NCBI GenBank assembly: GCA_900104495.1
Contig: FMXS01000007.1
Span: 1-64,000 of the forward strand
DNA: 64,000 nucleotides
Direction: 5' to 3'
Origin: Ruminococcaceae bacterium FB2012
GTDB lineage: Bacteria; Bacillota; Clostridia; Oscillospirales; Ruminococcaceae
Part shown: positions 9,501 through 17,234 of the stretch, piece by piece
How the letters are laid out: every line of letters begins with the position of its first letter
How positions within the stretch are numbered: position 1 is the stretch's first letter
The notes under the pieces: model-generated
Told to the model about the DNA's origin: nothing
Databases searched by the model: none
Seen by the model: only the letters and a program-made list of their open reading frames with translations
Translations under genes and position numbers: made by a program

Positions 9501-9580
9501 TCTTCGATTATTTCAAGCCGGTTTTCAAGCGTGACCTCTCCCGGTTGAATAGTTGTTTCTGAAATCTGTATCTCGTTCAT
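6578..9580 (-). CDS. HerA/FtsK-like ATPase with internal glycine zipper
   Basis: 1000 residues. The C-terminal half is a HerA/VirB4-type motor: Walker A GSTGSGKSN (~518-526), Walker B ITVLEEAHN (~744-752), then IVDQSPSSVD and a conserved ILRT segment. Such proteins form hexamers that translocate DNA or drive a partner nuclease. The N-terminal ~500 residues are unusual: a glycine-zipper hydrophobic block (~260-305) followed by a Ser/Thr-rich linker. This suggests membrane association or self-assembly. The ATG lies three bases after the upstream gene's stop. HerA-nuclease pairs are established phage defence modules; this subtype is not one I can name. Confidence 0.8.
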   Translation of the reverse strand: MNEIQISETTIQPGEVTLENRLEIIEEGIRKKYLARLNEMRIAPLGELEPLESFLIDNVRLYRITEMVYQKGEPSTNKFTTVFNTLSTYNASVFIIIDSDGISTDFYLGVRNNERDLSKKRSSVTLGDTLKNTLIGHFPGIKITNESRQIIAKLSEKIGRQNNVASVSVVGTGKTADDKGDEHFVQGLEKLVLALSGKQYIGIIIADNQSAQSVQILRKTFQDIYTKLSPLRNTQITESESTSVSKAKSFTEMSGKQKAAMLGGAVASLTGAIGGSVLGSAIGAVGATGGAMVGGQIMGQFSSFLNSLAPAEQTSTSTSQSTTTTVENKTVADLLKLIDDSLKRLDDFDSYGMWNAAGYFISDDMSASEIAASNYRSLMNGENSGCEVSAINSWRSNDPYINGDFSDLTTYLSRFMHPQFFYGSNGDYGVLTDASTSISGKELGLHLGLPRSTVPGLPVVEHAEFGKEVYKYQLFKKNEATRPEDRMTLGRVFDLGQITNKVVELNNKSLNMHTFITGSTGSGKSNTVYQMLVELHQDKIPFLVIEPAKGEYKDVFGNWEDVKVFSTNPKVAELININPFKFPDSIHVLEHVDGLIEIFSVCWPMYDAMPAFFKDAVLRSYESVGWDLGSSTFDGDNPEYPDFEILADQLDELIESSDYASDIKSNYRGALITRVRSLTVGLNKYIFTNEQTPYNVLFDENCIVDISRVKSSETKALIMGLLVYTLNEHRVDCKTENNKGCTHITVLEEAHNLLKSTSGGTQSELIGKSVEMLTNTIAEIRTYGEGFVIVDQSPSSVDISAIKNTNTKIILRTPEANDREAVGRSMGLTEEQVNEIAKLPSGVAVVYQNDWVKPVLTMIDKANVTEGHYEYKAEKAIPAKKDARAVLVKVVMQPWFGGLPLPREVIDRSLRVLNLSRNEHRQIGEIIDDYEMLGGQLVWEETRLPELGSLVRAILGVSDKDIEKTDTPEKLHELIKNKFRRISSDRVNDICFVITSVKEG

Positions 9581-9583
9581 AAG

Positions 9584-11239
9584 TTAACTCCGTTCTATGT
9601 TTTTGAGCTGATCTACAAATGCAGTCAGCCAGTCGTTATCTGTCTGCAGCAGTTTCTCATCTGCTGACAGCTGTGAAGAGACTTTCTCCTTTGCACCCAT
9701 CTGCTTTTCAAGCAGTTCGGACAAATGCTTACGATATATCTCTGCCAATGTATCCGAATACTCTTTCAAATGTTCATATCGTTCGTTTACCAGTGTTTCT
9801 AAAAACGGTGTAATGATCTTTGCCATATGCTCACGCCACTGTTGATAATAGAACGTGGTTTCAAGCACAGGCTGATTATCATTTTCAGATGACTTGAACA
9901 GCCAGCCTATAGGCCCGCTGCTTTGAGTAACATATTTTTCCTCTTTTATTTTCATCAGCTCCATAAGCTGATCCGGAATAACAGGCGGCTCCGATGATTC
10001 GAGAAATTTTTCACTGTCAGAAAACTTTTCATCAAGCATTACAGCCTTGTACCAATTCAGGTAAGTATTTCTTATCTGATTGGCGTGTTCCATAGTTGAT
10101 GCCCGTAATTCCATGAAGAAATTATGGAACTCTGATTTTACAAAGGAATCAAACTCTGTGGCGGCCACATAGGCTTCTTCAGGCTTTGTGATCTTCGTTT
10201 TCTTGATTCTCCAGTTCATTATACTTCCAATGGAAGAATCTTTCAGGATTTTGAACTTTTCGGGATATTCAAGAATATCACGGGACTGTATTTTTTCGTC
10301 AGCTTCCTTTATTCTGACAATACTGCCTTCTATGCTGTTCAAACGCATATGTATTTCTTTTCCTTTAAGCTCACTCTTTTTATTCTCTTTACTGAGCACT
10401 TCAGAGATCTTGTCTGTTTCTGCTCTGAAAGCTTTGATCGAAGAATTAATATAATCACTGACAGGATAGAGCATTGAATACTTATATATGATTTTGTCAG
10501 AAACGCCTGAAACCATATTTGGTTCGCTGAATCCAAGGTCAATAATAACACGCTTGATCTTGTTCAATTCATTATGGTTTATCACACAGAAGAATAACTG
10601 GTTTTCACATATATCCATTCGTGATCTGAGGTATGTCAGTTCCATTGGCAGCAAAGACAACACATCGTTTGTGATATAATAGATTATTGGAGTATGTGTC
10701 AGATCAGTGCATTCAAGTTCATTGACAGAATTTACGTTTTCAATAGAAACGTCTTTGATCTCTGTGTCAGATGTATCACCATGAATGGTGATATAAGTAT
10801 AGTTTTCATCAAACAGATCGTGATTCTTGGCCCTGAATTCCTGAACATCAAATTTCCTGTTCGGATTATCCTCAAGCCATTCCAGAACCGAAGAAATATC
10901 TTTCAGCTTTTGCTCCCTTGAATCGAGTTTATTTCTCATAAACACGGCAACATCTTCATCTGAAACATTTGCCTTTCGGAAAGCATAGCACACTTCTTCA
11001 CAGTCAAGTTCTGTTCCAGAAAAATCGAGTTCAAAACCGTACCCGTTCATTTCATCATGAAATATCTGAGGGATAAGATAGATCCAATCCTGCAATGGCT
11101 TAGATTGATATTTTTCTATCAGACTATTGATGCGGGGAGGATGACCGTTGAAACTGGCGGTTATCTCCATCAAATACGGATTATAGCTTAATTCTGCTTT
11201 TATCAAATGATCCACCTTCAATTCTGAATAATATAACAT
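9584..11239 (-). CDS. Coiled-coil protein, first gene of HerA operon
   Basis: 551 residues, no recognised domain. Residues 1-260 look alpha/beta. Residues ~270-330 (KAFRAETDKISEVLSKENKK) and ~480-551 are strongly helical, rich in Glu/Lys/Gln, and probably coiled coil. There is no signal peptide or membrane segment. Its TAA is three bases from the ATPase start, so co-translation is likely. It has its own strong promoter and so heads the operon. It may be a sensor or adaptor for the ATPase, judging by context only. Confidence 0.75.
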   Translation of the reverse strand: MLYYSELKVDHLIKAELSYNPYLMEITASFNGHPPRINSLIEKYQSKPLQDWIYLIPQIFHDEMNGYGFELDFSGTELDCEEVCYAFRKANVSDEDVAVFMRNKLDSREQKLKDISSVLEWLEDNPNRKFDVQEFRAKNHDLFDENYTYITIHGDTSDTEIKDVSIENVNSVNELECTDLTHTPIIYYITNDVLSLLPMELTYLRSRMDICENQLFFCVINHNELNKIKRVIIDLGFSEPNMVSGVSDKIIYKYSMLYPVSDYINSSIKAFRAETDKISEVLSKENKKSELKGKEIHMRLNSIEGSIVRIKEADEKIQSRDILEYPEKFKILKDSSIGSIMNWRIKKTKITKPEEAYVAATEFDSFVKSEFHNFFMELRASTMEHANQIRNTYLNWYKAVMLDEKFSDSEKFLESSEPPVIPDQLMELMKIKEEKYVTQSSGPIGWLFKSSENDNQPVLETTFYYQQWREHMAKIITPFLETLVNERYEHLKEYSDTLAEIYRKHLSELLEKQMGAKEKVSSQLSADEKLLQTDNDWLTAFVDQLKNIERS

Positions 11240-11258
11240 CGCTTATAGCTTTGTGTTT

Positions 11259-11287
11259 ATTATACCATATGTGTTCGGAAAAGTAAA
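11259..11287 (-). promoter_or_regulatory. Promoter of the HerA operon
   Basis: Minus-strand TTTACT (11282-11287), 17 bases, TATAAT (11259-11264), 19 bases before the ATG. With so short a leader the operon has little room for extra control elements. Confidence 0.65.
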
Positions 11288-11401
11288 CAGGTTTTGTGCA
11301 TTTTCTTTAAAAGCACTATATTGTGCAGATGTTTTCGACAAAAGTTCATTATTCCTTGAACTATATTTATTTTAGTTACTGTATAAGAATAATCGCATAG
11401 C

Positions 11402-11437
11402 AAAACAGCAGTCTGCAATTTTCAAGGCTGCTGTTTT
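11402..11437 (-). terminator. Terminator after SPFH gene
   Basis: Arms AAAACAGCAG/CTGCTGTTTT with a 16-base loop. T tracts flank it on both strands, so it may work in both directions. Confidence 0.65.
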
Positions 11438-11496
11438 TCTGACCAGGATCTGATTGATAAAGTTCTTTCAAATAAACACTACCCTGTTATTGAATA

Positions 11497-12795
11497 CTAT
11501 TGCAGAAACAACAATGATAAGTCCGATAAAGCTTGTGCTTCCTGCCACTCAGCCATCCCCGCGCACCAAACAAGCGTCTGCGGAGTGAGCCTTCCGTTTT
11601 CCGCCATAGTGCGGAGAGTCTGCATATCAAACGGCCCGGTCTGCACGCCGTTTTGTGCGACATAGTAAACCGTCTGCGGTATCGGGGGCGGGGTCTGCGG
11701 GGCGAACTGATTTACCGGCGGAGGTGTCGGCTGTTCCAATGCGCCGCTGACAATGCCGGCGACGTTTTTTCCGAGGACGCTCCCGACTGCCATACCTGCG
11801 GTGATGCCGACAGGATCAAGGCCGCTGACGCCGCCCGATCTGCTGCCGAGACCCTCTGCGGCGGCTTTGGCAACTTCCGTCTGCCGGTTAAGTGTGTGAA
11901 CGTTGATGTGCTGCTCCTGCGTGCCGAGATGTGTCGCGTACTGCTCCTCCTCGCGCTTGATCCGCAGGCTCTCTTCATAGTCGGCGGCGTGGATGCGCTG
12001 CATATCGCCTATATTTCTGATGTTCGCTTCGGTCTGTGCCCGGACAGAGGCGCTTGTCAGGTTTCTCGTAACGCGCATCAGCTCATTATAACCGTCGCTC
12101 TCGGTGTCGATGTCGATATCAGAAATATCTGTCGCGTTGACCGCCACACCGAAATCAGTTTCAAGGCGATTTTTTATCAGCGTTCCGATCTCAGCGTTCA
12201 GCTCGGGGAGCTTTCTTTCAAGCTGAATGACAGGAACTGCGTACTTTTCCGGCGCATTCAGCACAACGCTCTTGACGTAACTGTTTACCACGCTCCTGAT
12301 CTGCTCCTTGAAGCGGTCAAGGTCGAACTCATCAAGGCGGTGCAGCTCGATGAAACGGGCGTAGTCGCTTATGTGGAAGGTGATCGCTCCGCGCACTGCG
12401 ACCGGGACGGAAAACTCGGTGTAAGTCGGGTCAAACACATCAAAAAACGGCACGCCGAACCTGACCTGAACAATCTCTGCGAGGTTGATGAAATATACCT
12501 CTGCCGGGAACGGCGAGCCGCCGCCGTAACTGAGTGAGATCAGCGGTGCAATGATCGGCAGATTGCCTGTTCTGAGCTTCTCGCTGAAAGGCCCCCAGAC
12601 ATAGTCGTGGCTGCCCTTGTAAACGAACACCGCAAGCGAGCCCTCTTTGACGGTCAGCACCGAGCCCCAGCGGATCGCGTTTTCCTTGCGGGTCTTTTCT
12701 GAACCGCCGTTAGGCCGCCATTTCCAAATCAGATAATCCGGCTCATCGCAGCGGATAGCGTCCATTACGCCGCCTTCTCTTTTGAAGATGCTCAT
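11497..12795 (-). CDS. SPFH/band-7 domain protein with C-terminal GYF-like domain
   Basis: 432 residues. The central region (~40-310) matches SPFH proteins of the virion-core-protein-like type, with FGVPFFDVFDPTYTEFSVPV and a long charged helix (RAQTEANIRNIGDMQRIH). A Pro-rich linker (QPTPPPVNQF) leads to a GYF_2-type module (YYVAQNGVQTGPFDMQTL) that usually binds proline-rich partners. SPFH proteins form membrane-associated rings or scaffolds. AGGAGGG precedes the ATG. It is 14 bases downstream of the zinc ribbon membrane gene, with which it probably acts. Confidence 0.8.
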   Translation of the reverse strand: MSIFKREGGVMDAIRCDEPDYLIWKWRPNGGSEKTRKENAIRWGSVLTVKEGSLAVFVYKGSHDYVWGPFSEKLRTGNLPIIAPLISLSYGGGSPFPAEVYFINLAEIVQVRFGVPFFDVFDPTYTEFSVPVAVRGAITFHISDYARFIELHRLDEFDLDRFKEQIRSVVNSYVKSVVLNAPEKYAVPVIQLERKLPELNAEIGTLIKNRLETDFGVAVNATDISDIDIDTESDGYNELMRVTRNLTSASVRAQTEANIRNIGDMQRIHAADYEESLRIKREEEQYATHLGTQEQHINVHTLNRQTEVAKAAAEGLGSRSGGVSGLDPVGITAGMAVGSVLGKNVAGIVSGALEQPTPPPVNQFAPQTPPPIPQTVYYVAQNGVQTGPFDMQTLRTMAENGRLTPQTLVWCAGMAEWQEAQALSDLSLLFLQ

Positions 12796-12809
12796 TGTGT
12801 GACCCTCCT

Positions 12810-13703
12810 TTACTTTTTCTTCCTACGCATCAGCGCCGGAATCCCAAGGGTGTATAGGTTCAGCACCACCCACCCGGTTTTCTTGCCTGCGCCCCAAGAG
12901 CTGAAGCCTTCCTCCTGCTGATTCTTCGGCATTGACCGCTGTATCGGAAGAGTTCCGTCTTGTGCGGCCTTTTTTGCTTTTTCTTCTTTCTTATTGTCGC
13001 TCTGTACGCAAGCCAAAGCTATGCCAATGATAAGCATTATTACGCCTGCGTAACTGAGATACTTTACCTTTGTCACTGTAAGCGCGATACCCGCAGCAAT
13101 CAGTATCCACGGAGCAGCCGCAGCTGCGCTCTTGTTGGATTCCGCCTGCTTCACTTTCTCCTGTATCTGACCATATAACTTCATAATTATATCTTTCTCA
13201 GTTCCGCCGGGAAAGTGAACAGCCTTGTGATAGCACTTCTCTATCTGTGAGTACCAGGCCGCATGGAGAGAGTCGCCGTCACGGTTGGCAATATAGAGCT
13301 TCGCATCAAAATTAGATGCCGCAAGGTACATGAATTCGCAGATATCTTCCCTGCTGTTGGGTATCGGAAAAGTCCTGATCAGCGATATTTTTGCTTTATC
13401 GTCTCTCGCTCTCTGGAGATCGTTATAGAATTTTTCAAGCGCCCGGCTGGATTCCGTGTCCCTAATCTCTGCGCCGCAGGACGGACATAACGTTGCAAAG
13501 GAATTAATTATCTCTCCGCAGTGCAGGCAGGTGTGTCTGTTGCCCTCATAAATCTTTCCGGGTTTTGATAAACGGCTGCTGTCGGAACTTTGGCGAGCCG
13601 TCCTTTCAGTGTTTGTTCTGATCCGATTACCGCAGATCTCGCAGAAGATCTCGCCGTCTTGAACTTTAAAACCGCATTTTGAGCAGAATGGCATTGTTGT
13701 CAC
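12810..13703 (-). CDS. Double zinc ribbon, two-TM membrane protein
   Basis: 297 residues. Two N-terminal zinc ribbons are visible: CSKCG with CEICG (~8-26) and CLHCG with CPSCG (~59-78). A helical middle region follows, then two adjacent hydrophobic segments (~196-232). The C-terminus ends in Lys/Arg after a further hydrophobic stretch (WVVLNLYTLGIPAL). Zinc ribbon membrane proteins commonly accompany SPFH scaffolds. Function unknown. Its stop is 14 bases from the SPFH start. Confidence 0.7.
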   Translation of the reverse strand: MTTMPFCSKCGFKVQDGEIFCEICGNRIRTNTERTARQSSDSSRLSKPGKIYEGNRHTCLHCGEIINSFATLCPSCGAEIRDTESSRALEKFYNDLQRARDDKAKISLIRTFPIPNSREDICEFMYLAASNFDAKLYIANRDGDSLHAAWYSQIEKCYHKAVHFPGGTEKDIIMKLYGQIQEKVKQAESNKSAAAAAPWILIAAGIALTVTKVKYLSYAGVIMLIIGIALACVQSDNKKEEKAKKAAQDGTLPIQRSMPKNQQEEGFSSWGAGKKTGWVVLNLYTLGIPALMRRKKK

Positions 13704-13724
13704 CTCCGTGATTGTCTCTCTTTA

Positions 13725-14549
13725 TCAGTAATTATTTCTGAGTCCTAATGCCTTGGCAAATTCTTCTGTGTCAAACTCTCCAGTAATTCCGCTTGCATCG
13801 GTGATCTTTACATTTTTACACGAGTATATATCTCTGTCAACATAAAACTCAACTACACCCTCTGTAAATCCTTCATATTCAAGCGCTGACGCGATACTCT
13901 TTTGCAGATCGGTGGCTGCCGCATCGTGTTTAAGATCAAATCTGTTCCATCCTGTGGATATATCTATGTACTTGCCCTGATCTTTAAGATCGGATAAACT
14001 ACCGCTGATCGTAGCAAAAAGCGTTTTTCCAGCGGATGACAAAGCATATCTTCTCGTATCAGTGGTGTTGTAGAATGAATCGACTTTTTCGCAGACTATC
14101 GAATTGATCCAACTGCTCGATGATGAATAAATGCCATACGAAACATGGATATTCTCTGTTGCAGACAACGCTCCGCCTTCAGGCGAAAAGGTTATGTAAT
14201 TCTTATCATCAGAGCCTGTCGGCTTAATCATCAGCTTACCGCTTTCTTCTTTCCATTCAATAGAATCTTCTTTTAATTCTCTTACTTTCTTGACCGTGCC
14301 TGTACCGTCATCGTTAATCTCCATTTGAAATGCGCTTGCAACGGACAATCCTGTGTCCTTTTCAAAATCGGAATTTGATGTCATACCGTTTATTTTCACT
14401 TCTTTTGTCTGCCATTTCCCGACAAACGAAACTGCTTCGGCTGAGGCGGAATTACCTGCCGAAATCCCGTTGTTCTGTCCGTTACTTCCGTCACCGCAGC
14501 CGCACAGTAAAACAGCTGCGGCAAAAATAGTACATAATGCTTTCTTCAT
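13725..14549 (-). CDS. Lipoprotein of unknown function
   Basis: 274 residues. A signal peptide with lipobox (VLLCGCG, Cys at ~19) is followed by an Asn/Ser-rich linker, then a beta-rich domain with FVGKWQT, typical of lipocalin-like domains that measure or bind at the surface. The ribosome site GAGGAGG lies upstream. The promoter region lies inside a 119-bp repeat that also occurs at 17.1 kb. It is encoded 21 bases before the zinc ribbon membrane gene and probably shares its mRNA. Confidence 0.75.
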   Translation of the reverse strand: MKKALCTIFAAAVLLCGCGDGSNGQNNGISAGNSASAEAVSFVGKWQTKEVKINGMTSNSDFEKDTGLSVASAFQMEINDDGTGTVKKVRELKEDSIEWKEESGKLMIKPTGSDDKNYITFSPEGGALSATENIHVSYGIYSSSSSWINSIVCEKVDSFYNTTDTRRYALSSAGKTLFATISGSLSDLKDQGKYIDISTGWNRFDLKHDAAATDLQKSIASALEYEGFTEGVVEFYVDRDIYSCKNVKITDASGITGEFDTEEFAKALGLRNNY

Positions 14550-14602
14550 AGTTTTGACCTCCTCTGTCTTATTGATTTAGGGCTTTCCCCTATGATCAAA
14601 GT

Positions 14603-14721
14603 ATATCACACCCGGTAGCGGCAATATAAAAACGGATTCCAACAGAAAACCGACCCTACATTTTGCAATGTAAGGTCGGTCATTTTCATTTTATCAGTTC
14701 AAGCGTTTCGGGGTTCGGCTC
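14603..14721. repeat. 119-bp direct repeat, copy 1
   Basis: Nearly identical (about seven mismatches by eye) to 17116-17234. It contains a hairpin (14649-14680, arms ACCGACC/GGTCGGT) and, on the minus strand, a remnant encoding EPNPETLELIK-stop, the same tail as the kinase gene. So copy 1 is a displaced duplicate of the kinase 3' end. Confidence 0.9.
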
Positions 14722-14725
14722 GCAG

Positions 14726-15139
14726 TTATGCTACATTTTTCATAAAGGAATTAACGAGTGTTTGGTGTTCACCAAGTTCTATGCCAAGATCTGCAGCCTG
14801 TGCAATCTTCTCAGCTGAAGGATGCCATCCTTCCGGAAGATTACGTATATACCCTTCTACTTCAAAAGGCAAACCGTTGTTTATTATCTTGTTGACGGGA
14901 ATTGCTTTTGTATCAGCAACAATGATTACTTCAGGAACTTTCTCAATTTTGATCGGATCAACAATCTGAGGAACCTTGTATGCAAACTTTTTACCTCCCT
15001 TAACAAATGCTGAAATCACATCCTTGTTCTTATAAGCAAGAAAACCTACACCAACTGCTACTGCTATCCCGCTGACAATGATTACCTTTTTCTTATTACG
15101 CTTCCACCAATTTGTCTCCGTGTTATTCAGTTCGTTCAT
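14726..15139 (-). CDS. Small single-pass membrane protein
   Basis: 137 residues starting MNELNNTETNWWKRNKKK, supported by GGAGGAG six bases before the ATG. One membrane helix (~20-38, VIIVSGIAVAVGVGFLAY) follows a positive N-terminus, so the rest (about 95 residues) is probably outside or a C-terminal soluble domain. No family recognised. It ends four bases before the kinase-tail remnant of repeat copy 1. The previous gene ends 19 bases upstream, giving a two-gene operon. Confidence 0.65.
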   Translation of the reverse strand: MNELNNTETNWWKRNKKKVIIVSGIAVAVGVGFLAYKNKDVISAFVKGGKKFAYKVPQIVDPIKIEKVPEVIIVADTKAIPVNKIINNGLPFEVEGYIRNLPEGWHPSAEKIAQAADLGIELGEHQTLVNSFMKNVA

Positions 15140-15158
15140 AGATACTCCTCCTTCAAGC

Positions 15159-15455
15159 TCAGGCAACAGCGATTACTGTTACCAGTGTTCGCGCGTGTCC
15201 GCTATTCCCCATAAAGAGAAAAGCGAATCCGTTCATAATCCTTACTTGTGATGAACTATTAAGATGAGTGATATGCGTTATGTACCACTCATATTCGGCA
15301 TCGGTCATATTGACTTCACTCCTTCCTTCGTACCGTGCCGTCCTAACCATATGCTGCCAGCTCTTGAATCCATCATGAGTAACAACCCGTTCCTCAAGCC
15401 GTTGCATAGCGTGATGTGTGATTTCGATAGGTTTCCGTTGTGGATAATTCAGCAT
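15159..15455 (-). CDS. Small HxxxR..R protein, possible RNase-fold toxin-like
   Basis: 98 residues starting MLNYPQRKP, with AAGGGAG eight bases upstream of the ATG. The N-terminal ITHHAMQRLEERV resembles the HaxxRxxeR pattern of DUF4258/BrnT-like small proteins, some of which are RNase-fold toxins. This is a weak, by-eye resemblance. A strong promoter and a palindromic operator shared with the HTH gene lie upstream. Its stop is 19 bases from the next gene. Confidence 0.6.
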   Translation of the reverse strand: MLNYPQRKPIEITHHAMQRLEERVVTHDGFKSWQHMVRTARYEGRSEVNMTDAEYEWYITHITHLNSSSQVRIMNGFAFLFMGNSGHARTLVTVIAVA

Positions 15456-15484
15456 TTCTATCACTCCCTTCATGTTGTGAGCTT

Positions 15485-15513
15485 ATTATATCATTTCCAA
15501 CAGAGAACGTCAA
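15485..15513 (-). promoter_or_regulatory. Promoter of the 98-aa/137-aa operon
   Basis: Minus-strand TTGACG (15508-15513), 17 bases, TATAAT (15485-15490). The operator palindrome ends exactly seven bases upstream of the -35 box. Confidence 0.75.
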
Positions 15514-15520
15514 TTATTAT

Positions 15521-15538
15521 TGGGACTAACAAGTCCCA
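15521..15538. promoter_or_regulatory. Operator palindrome, copy 1
   Basis: Perfect inverted repeat TGGGACT-AACA-AGTCCCA. The same arms with a four-base spacer occur at 17091-17108, upstream of the HTH gene. Confidence 0.7.
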
Positions 15539-15540
15539 TA

Positions 15541-17001
15541 TTACAACAACTCCGTTAATTCAAGTGTTTTGTGCTTTATTAAGAAAGATCCAACTTCCTC
15601 TATGGTATTTAAACCCAAACTAAATCCTGCACATAAATTATCAAAGGTCAACTCTATCTGCACATCATCAGGAAGCGTAACTGATATTTTATCAATACCG
15701 ATACCTTTGATTTCGCCGTATTGAGGATCATTACTGCTTTGAAAATCATCTTCGACTTTAAAATATGACAGCACATCAAGTTCATTATCATATATCGCCT
15801 TGAGATTACGAATATGAGCCTTTCCGTCTCTTAACTTGCCAATAAGCGAATTGATCTTATCCTGTGCATTATGAAAAGCGTCTATCCTAAGTTGAATTAC
15901 ACCTTTTCTGTCGAGATTTGCTTTAGCAACCGCGTTTTCAATCGTTTCAACAGAAGAATACTCATCTAAATACTTATCAACTGATCTTCCAAACATATCA
16001 TGATATTCTTGTACAGAAAGATATAATCTCATAAATCTACTTTCATTTGAAACATAGAGTGTATACTCACCATTTACATAATCCATGAGATAGTATTCGC
16101 ATAATTCGGGGACTGTGTAATTGTATGTTTCATAGAATACATGAAGTTCGTTAGCAATGACTTTGGCTGAAATGCGCTCATGATAGCTACGTGTATCGTT
16201 TAACGCGCTGAGTATTTTACGTTTTTCAAACTTTATTTGATACTTCATTTTAAGATAAAACTGTTTTAGATGTATTTCTGAATTAATATCTGGAATCCTT
16301 ACGAATGACTTGCTATCTCTAACATATCCATACAGATATGTGCCTTTGGTTTTATGACGTTCTTTATCATATCGTATATCATATATGCAACTCAACCAGT
16401 ATTCTGAGTTATCAGTCGTACAAACAATCTTCATTTTTGTTGAAAATCTGTTTGTCTTATAGACAAACTCAGTTTCGAGCGAATCATATATATCACCATA
16501 ATAATAATCTTCCAAATTATACCTTATACAATTATCACCATTATTATTGTCAACGCATATATAGATATTATCATTTTCCACTAATAATTTGTTTCGATGA
16601 TCAATAACGTGAAGAATAGGGAATCCTCTTGATGATAGGAGGTTATCTATGTCTTGAATTGATAAATGATCTATGGTTTGGTTTTCAAGTATATCAATTA
16701 TTAGATCATCTCTCGTCTGTACATCTGTATCAGCTGCTTTAAGTTGAGGCAAATTTACATCATATATTTGTATAGCTTCATTTGTTTCATCAGTATTTAA
16801 TTCAAGCACAGCTGCTACAGCAATAATACAATCACGATCCTGATTAGGCTTATTTTTATTTACTATTTTACGAAACATTTCATTACCAACACCTAATTTA
16901 TAAGCAATATCTCGTTTGGTAAGAGACTGACCAGTTCGTTCATTCAGGGCTTTTAGTTTATTATCAAAGAATTTCGAAAAAGGGTTCTTCTCTCTTTTCA
17001 T
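15541..17001 (-). CDS. HTH (XRE-like) regulator with large C-terminal domain
   Basis: 486 residues, strikingly AT-rich against its neighbours. The N-terminus (~1-70) has a helix-turn-helix pattern (LTKRDIAYKLGVGNEMFRKI). The remaining ~400 residues show no recognised domain; they are alpha/beta with a helical stretch near 350-410. The start follows GGAGGCGTTACT. A palindrome upstream of its promoter matches one upstream of the next operon, so it is the natural candidate to bind both. The large C-terminus may sense a ligand or peptide. It lies in the segment bracketed by 119-bp repeats and was probably acquired as a module. Confidence 0.7.
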   Translation of the reverse strand: MKREKNPFSKFFDNKLKALNERTGQSLTKRDIAYKLGVGNEMFRKIVNKNKPNQDRDCIIAVAAVLELNTDETNEAIQIYDVNLPQLKAADTDVQTRDDLIIDILENQTIDHLSIQDIDNLLSSRGFPILHVIDHRNKLLVENDNIYICVDNNNGDNCIRYNLEDYYYGDIYDSLETEFVYKTNRFSTKMKIVCTTDNSEYWLSCIYDIRYDKERHKTKGTYLYGYVRDSKSFVRIPDINSEIHLKQFYLKMKYQIKFEKRKILSALNDTRSYHERISAKVIANELHVFYETYNYTVPELCEYYLMDYVNGEYTLYVSNESRFMRLYLSVQEYHDMFGRSVDKYLDEYSSVETIENAVAKANLDRKGVIQLRIDAFHNAQDKINSLIGKLRDGKAHIRNLKAIYDNELDVLSYFKVEDDFQSSNDPQYGEIKGIGIDKISVTLPDDVQIELTFDNLCAGFSLGLNTIEEVGSFLIKHKTLELTELL

Positions 17002-17053
17002 AGTAACGCCTCCATAATCTCATTTTATTTGTCGATATAACCTTGACAATACT

Positions 17054-17083
17054 ATCATAACACAGTATCATATGAAAAGTCAA
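17054..17083 (-). promoter_or_regulatory. Promoter of HTH regulator
   Basis: Minus-strand TTGACT (17078-17083), 18 bases, TATGAT (17054-17059). The operator palindrome ends seven bases upstream of the -35 box, the same spacing as for the downstream operon. Confidence 0.65.
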
Positions 17084-17090
17084 CGAGATT

Positions 17091-17108
17091 TGGGACTATT
17101 TAGTCCCT
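17091..17108. promoter_or_regulatory. Operator palindrome, copy 2
   Basis: TGGGACT-ATTT-AGTCCCT: six-bp arms identical to copy 1 at 15521-15538, with the same four-base spacer length. Confidence 0.7.
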
Positions 17109-17115
17109 AATAAAC

Positions 17116-17234
17116 ATATCACACCCGGTAGCGGCAATATAAAAACGAATTCCAAAGCAAAACCGACCCTATATTTTGCAATGTAAGGTCGGTCATTTTC
17201 ATTTTATCAGTTCAAGTGTTTCTGGGTTCGGCTC
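17116..17234. repeat. 119-bp direct repeat, copy 2 (kinase 3' end)
   Basis: Contains the last codons and terminator of the kinase gene. The 17162-17193 hairpin is followed by TTTT on the minus strand. It pairs with copy 1 at 14603; the two copies are 2513 bases apart. Confidence 0.9.
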
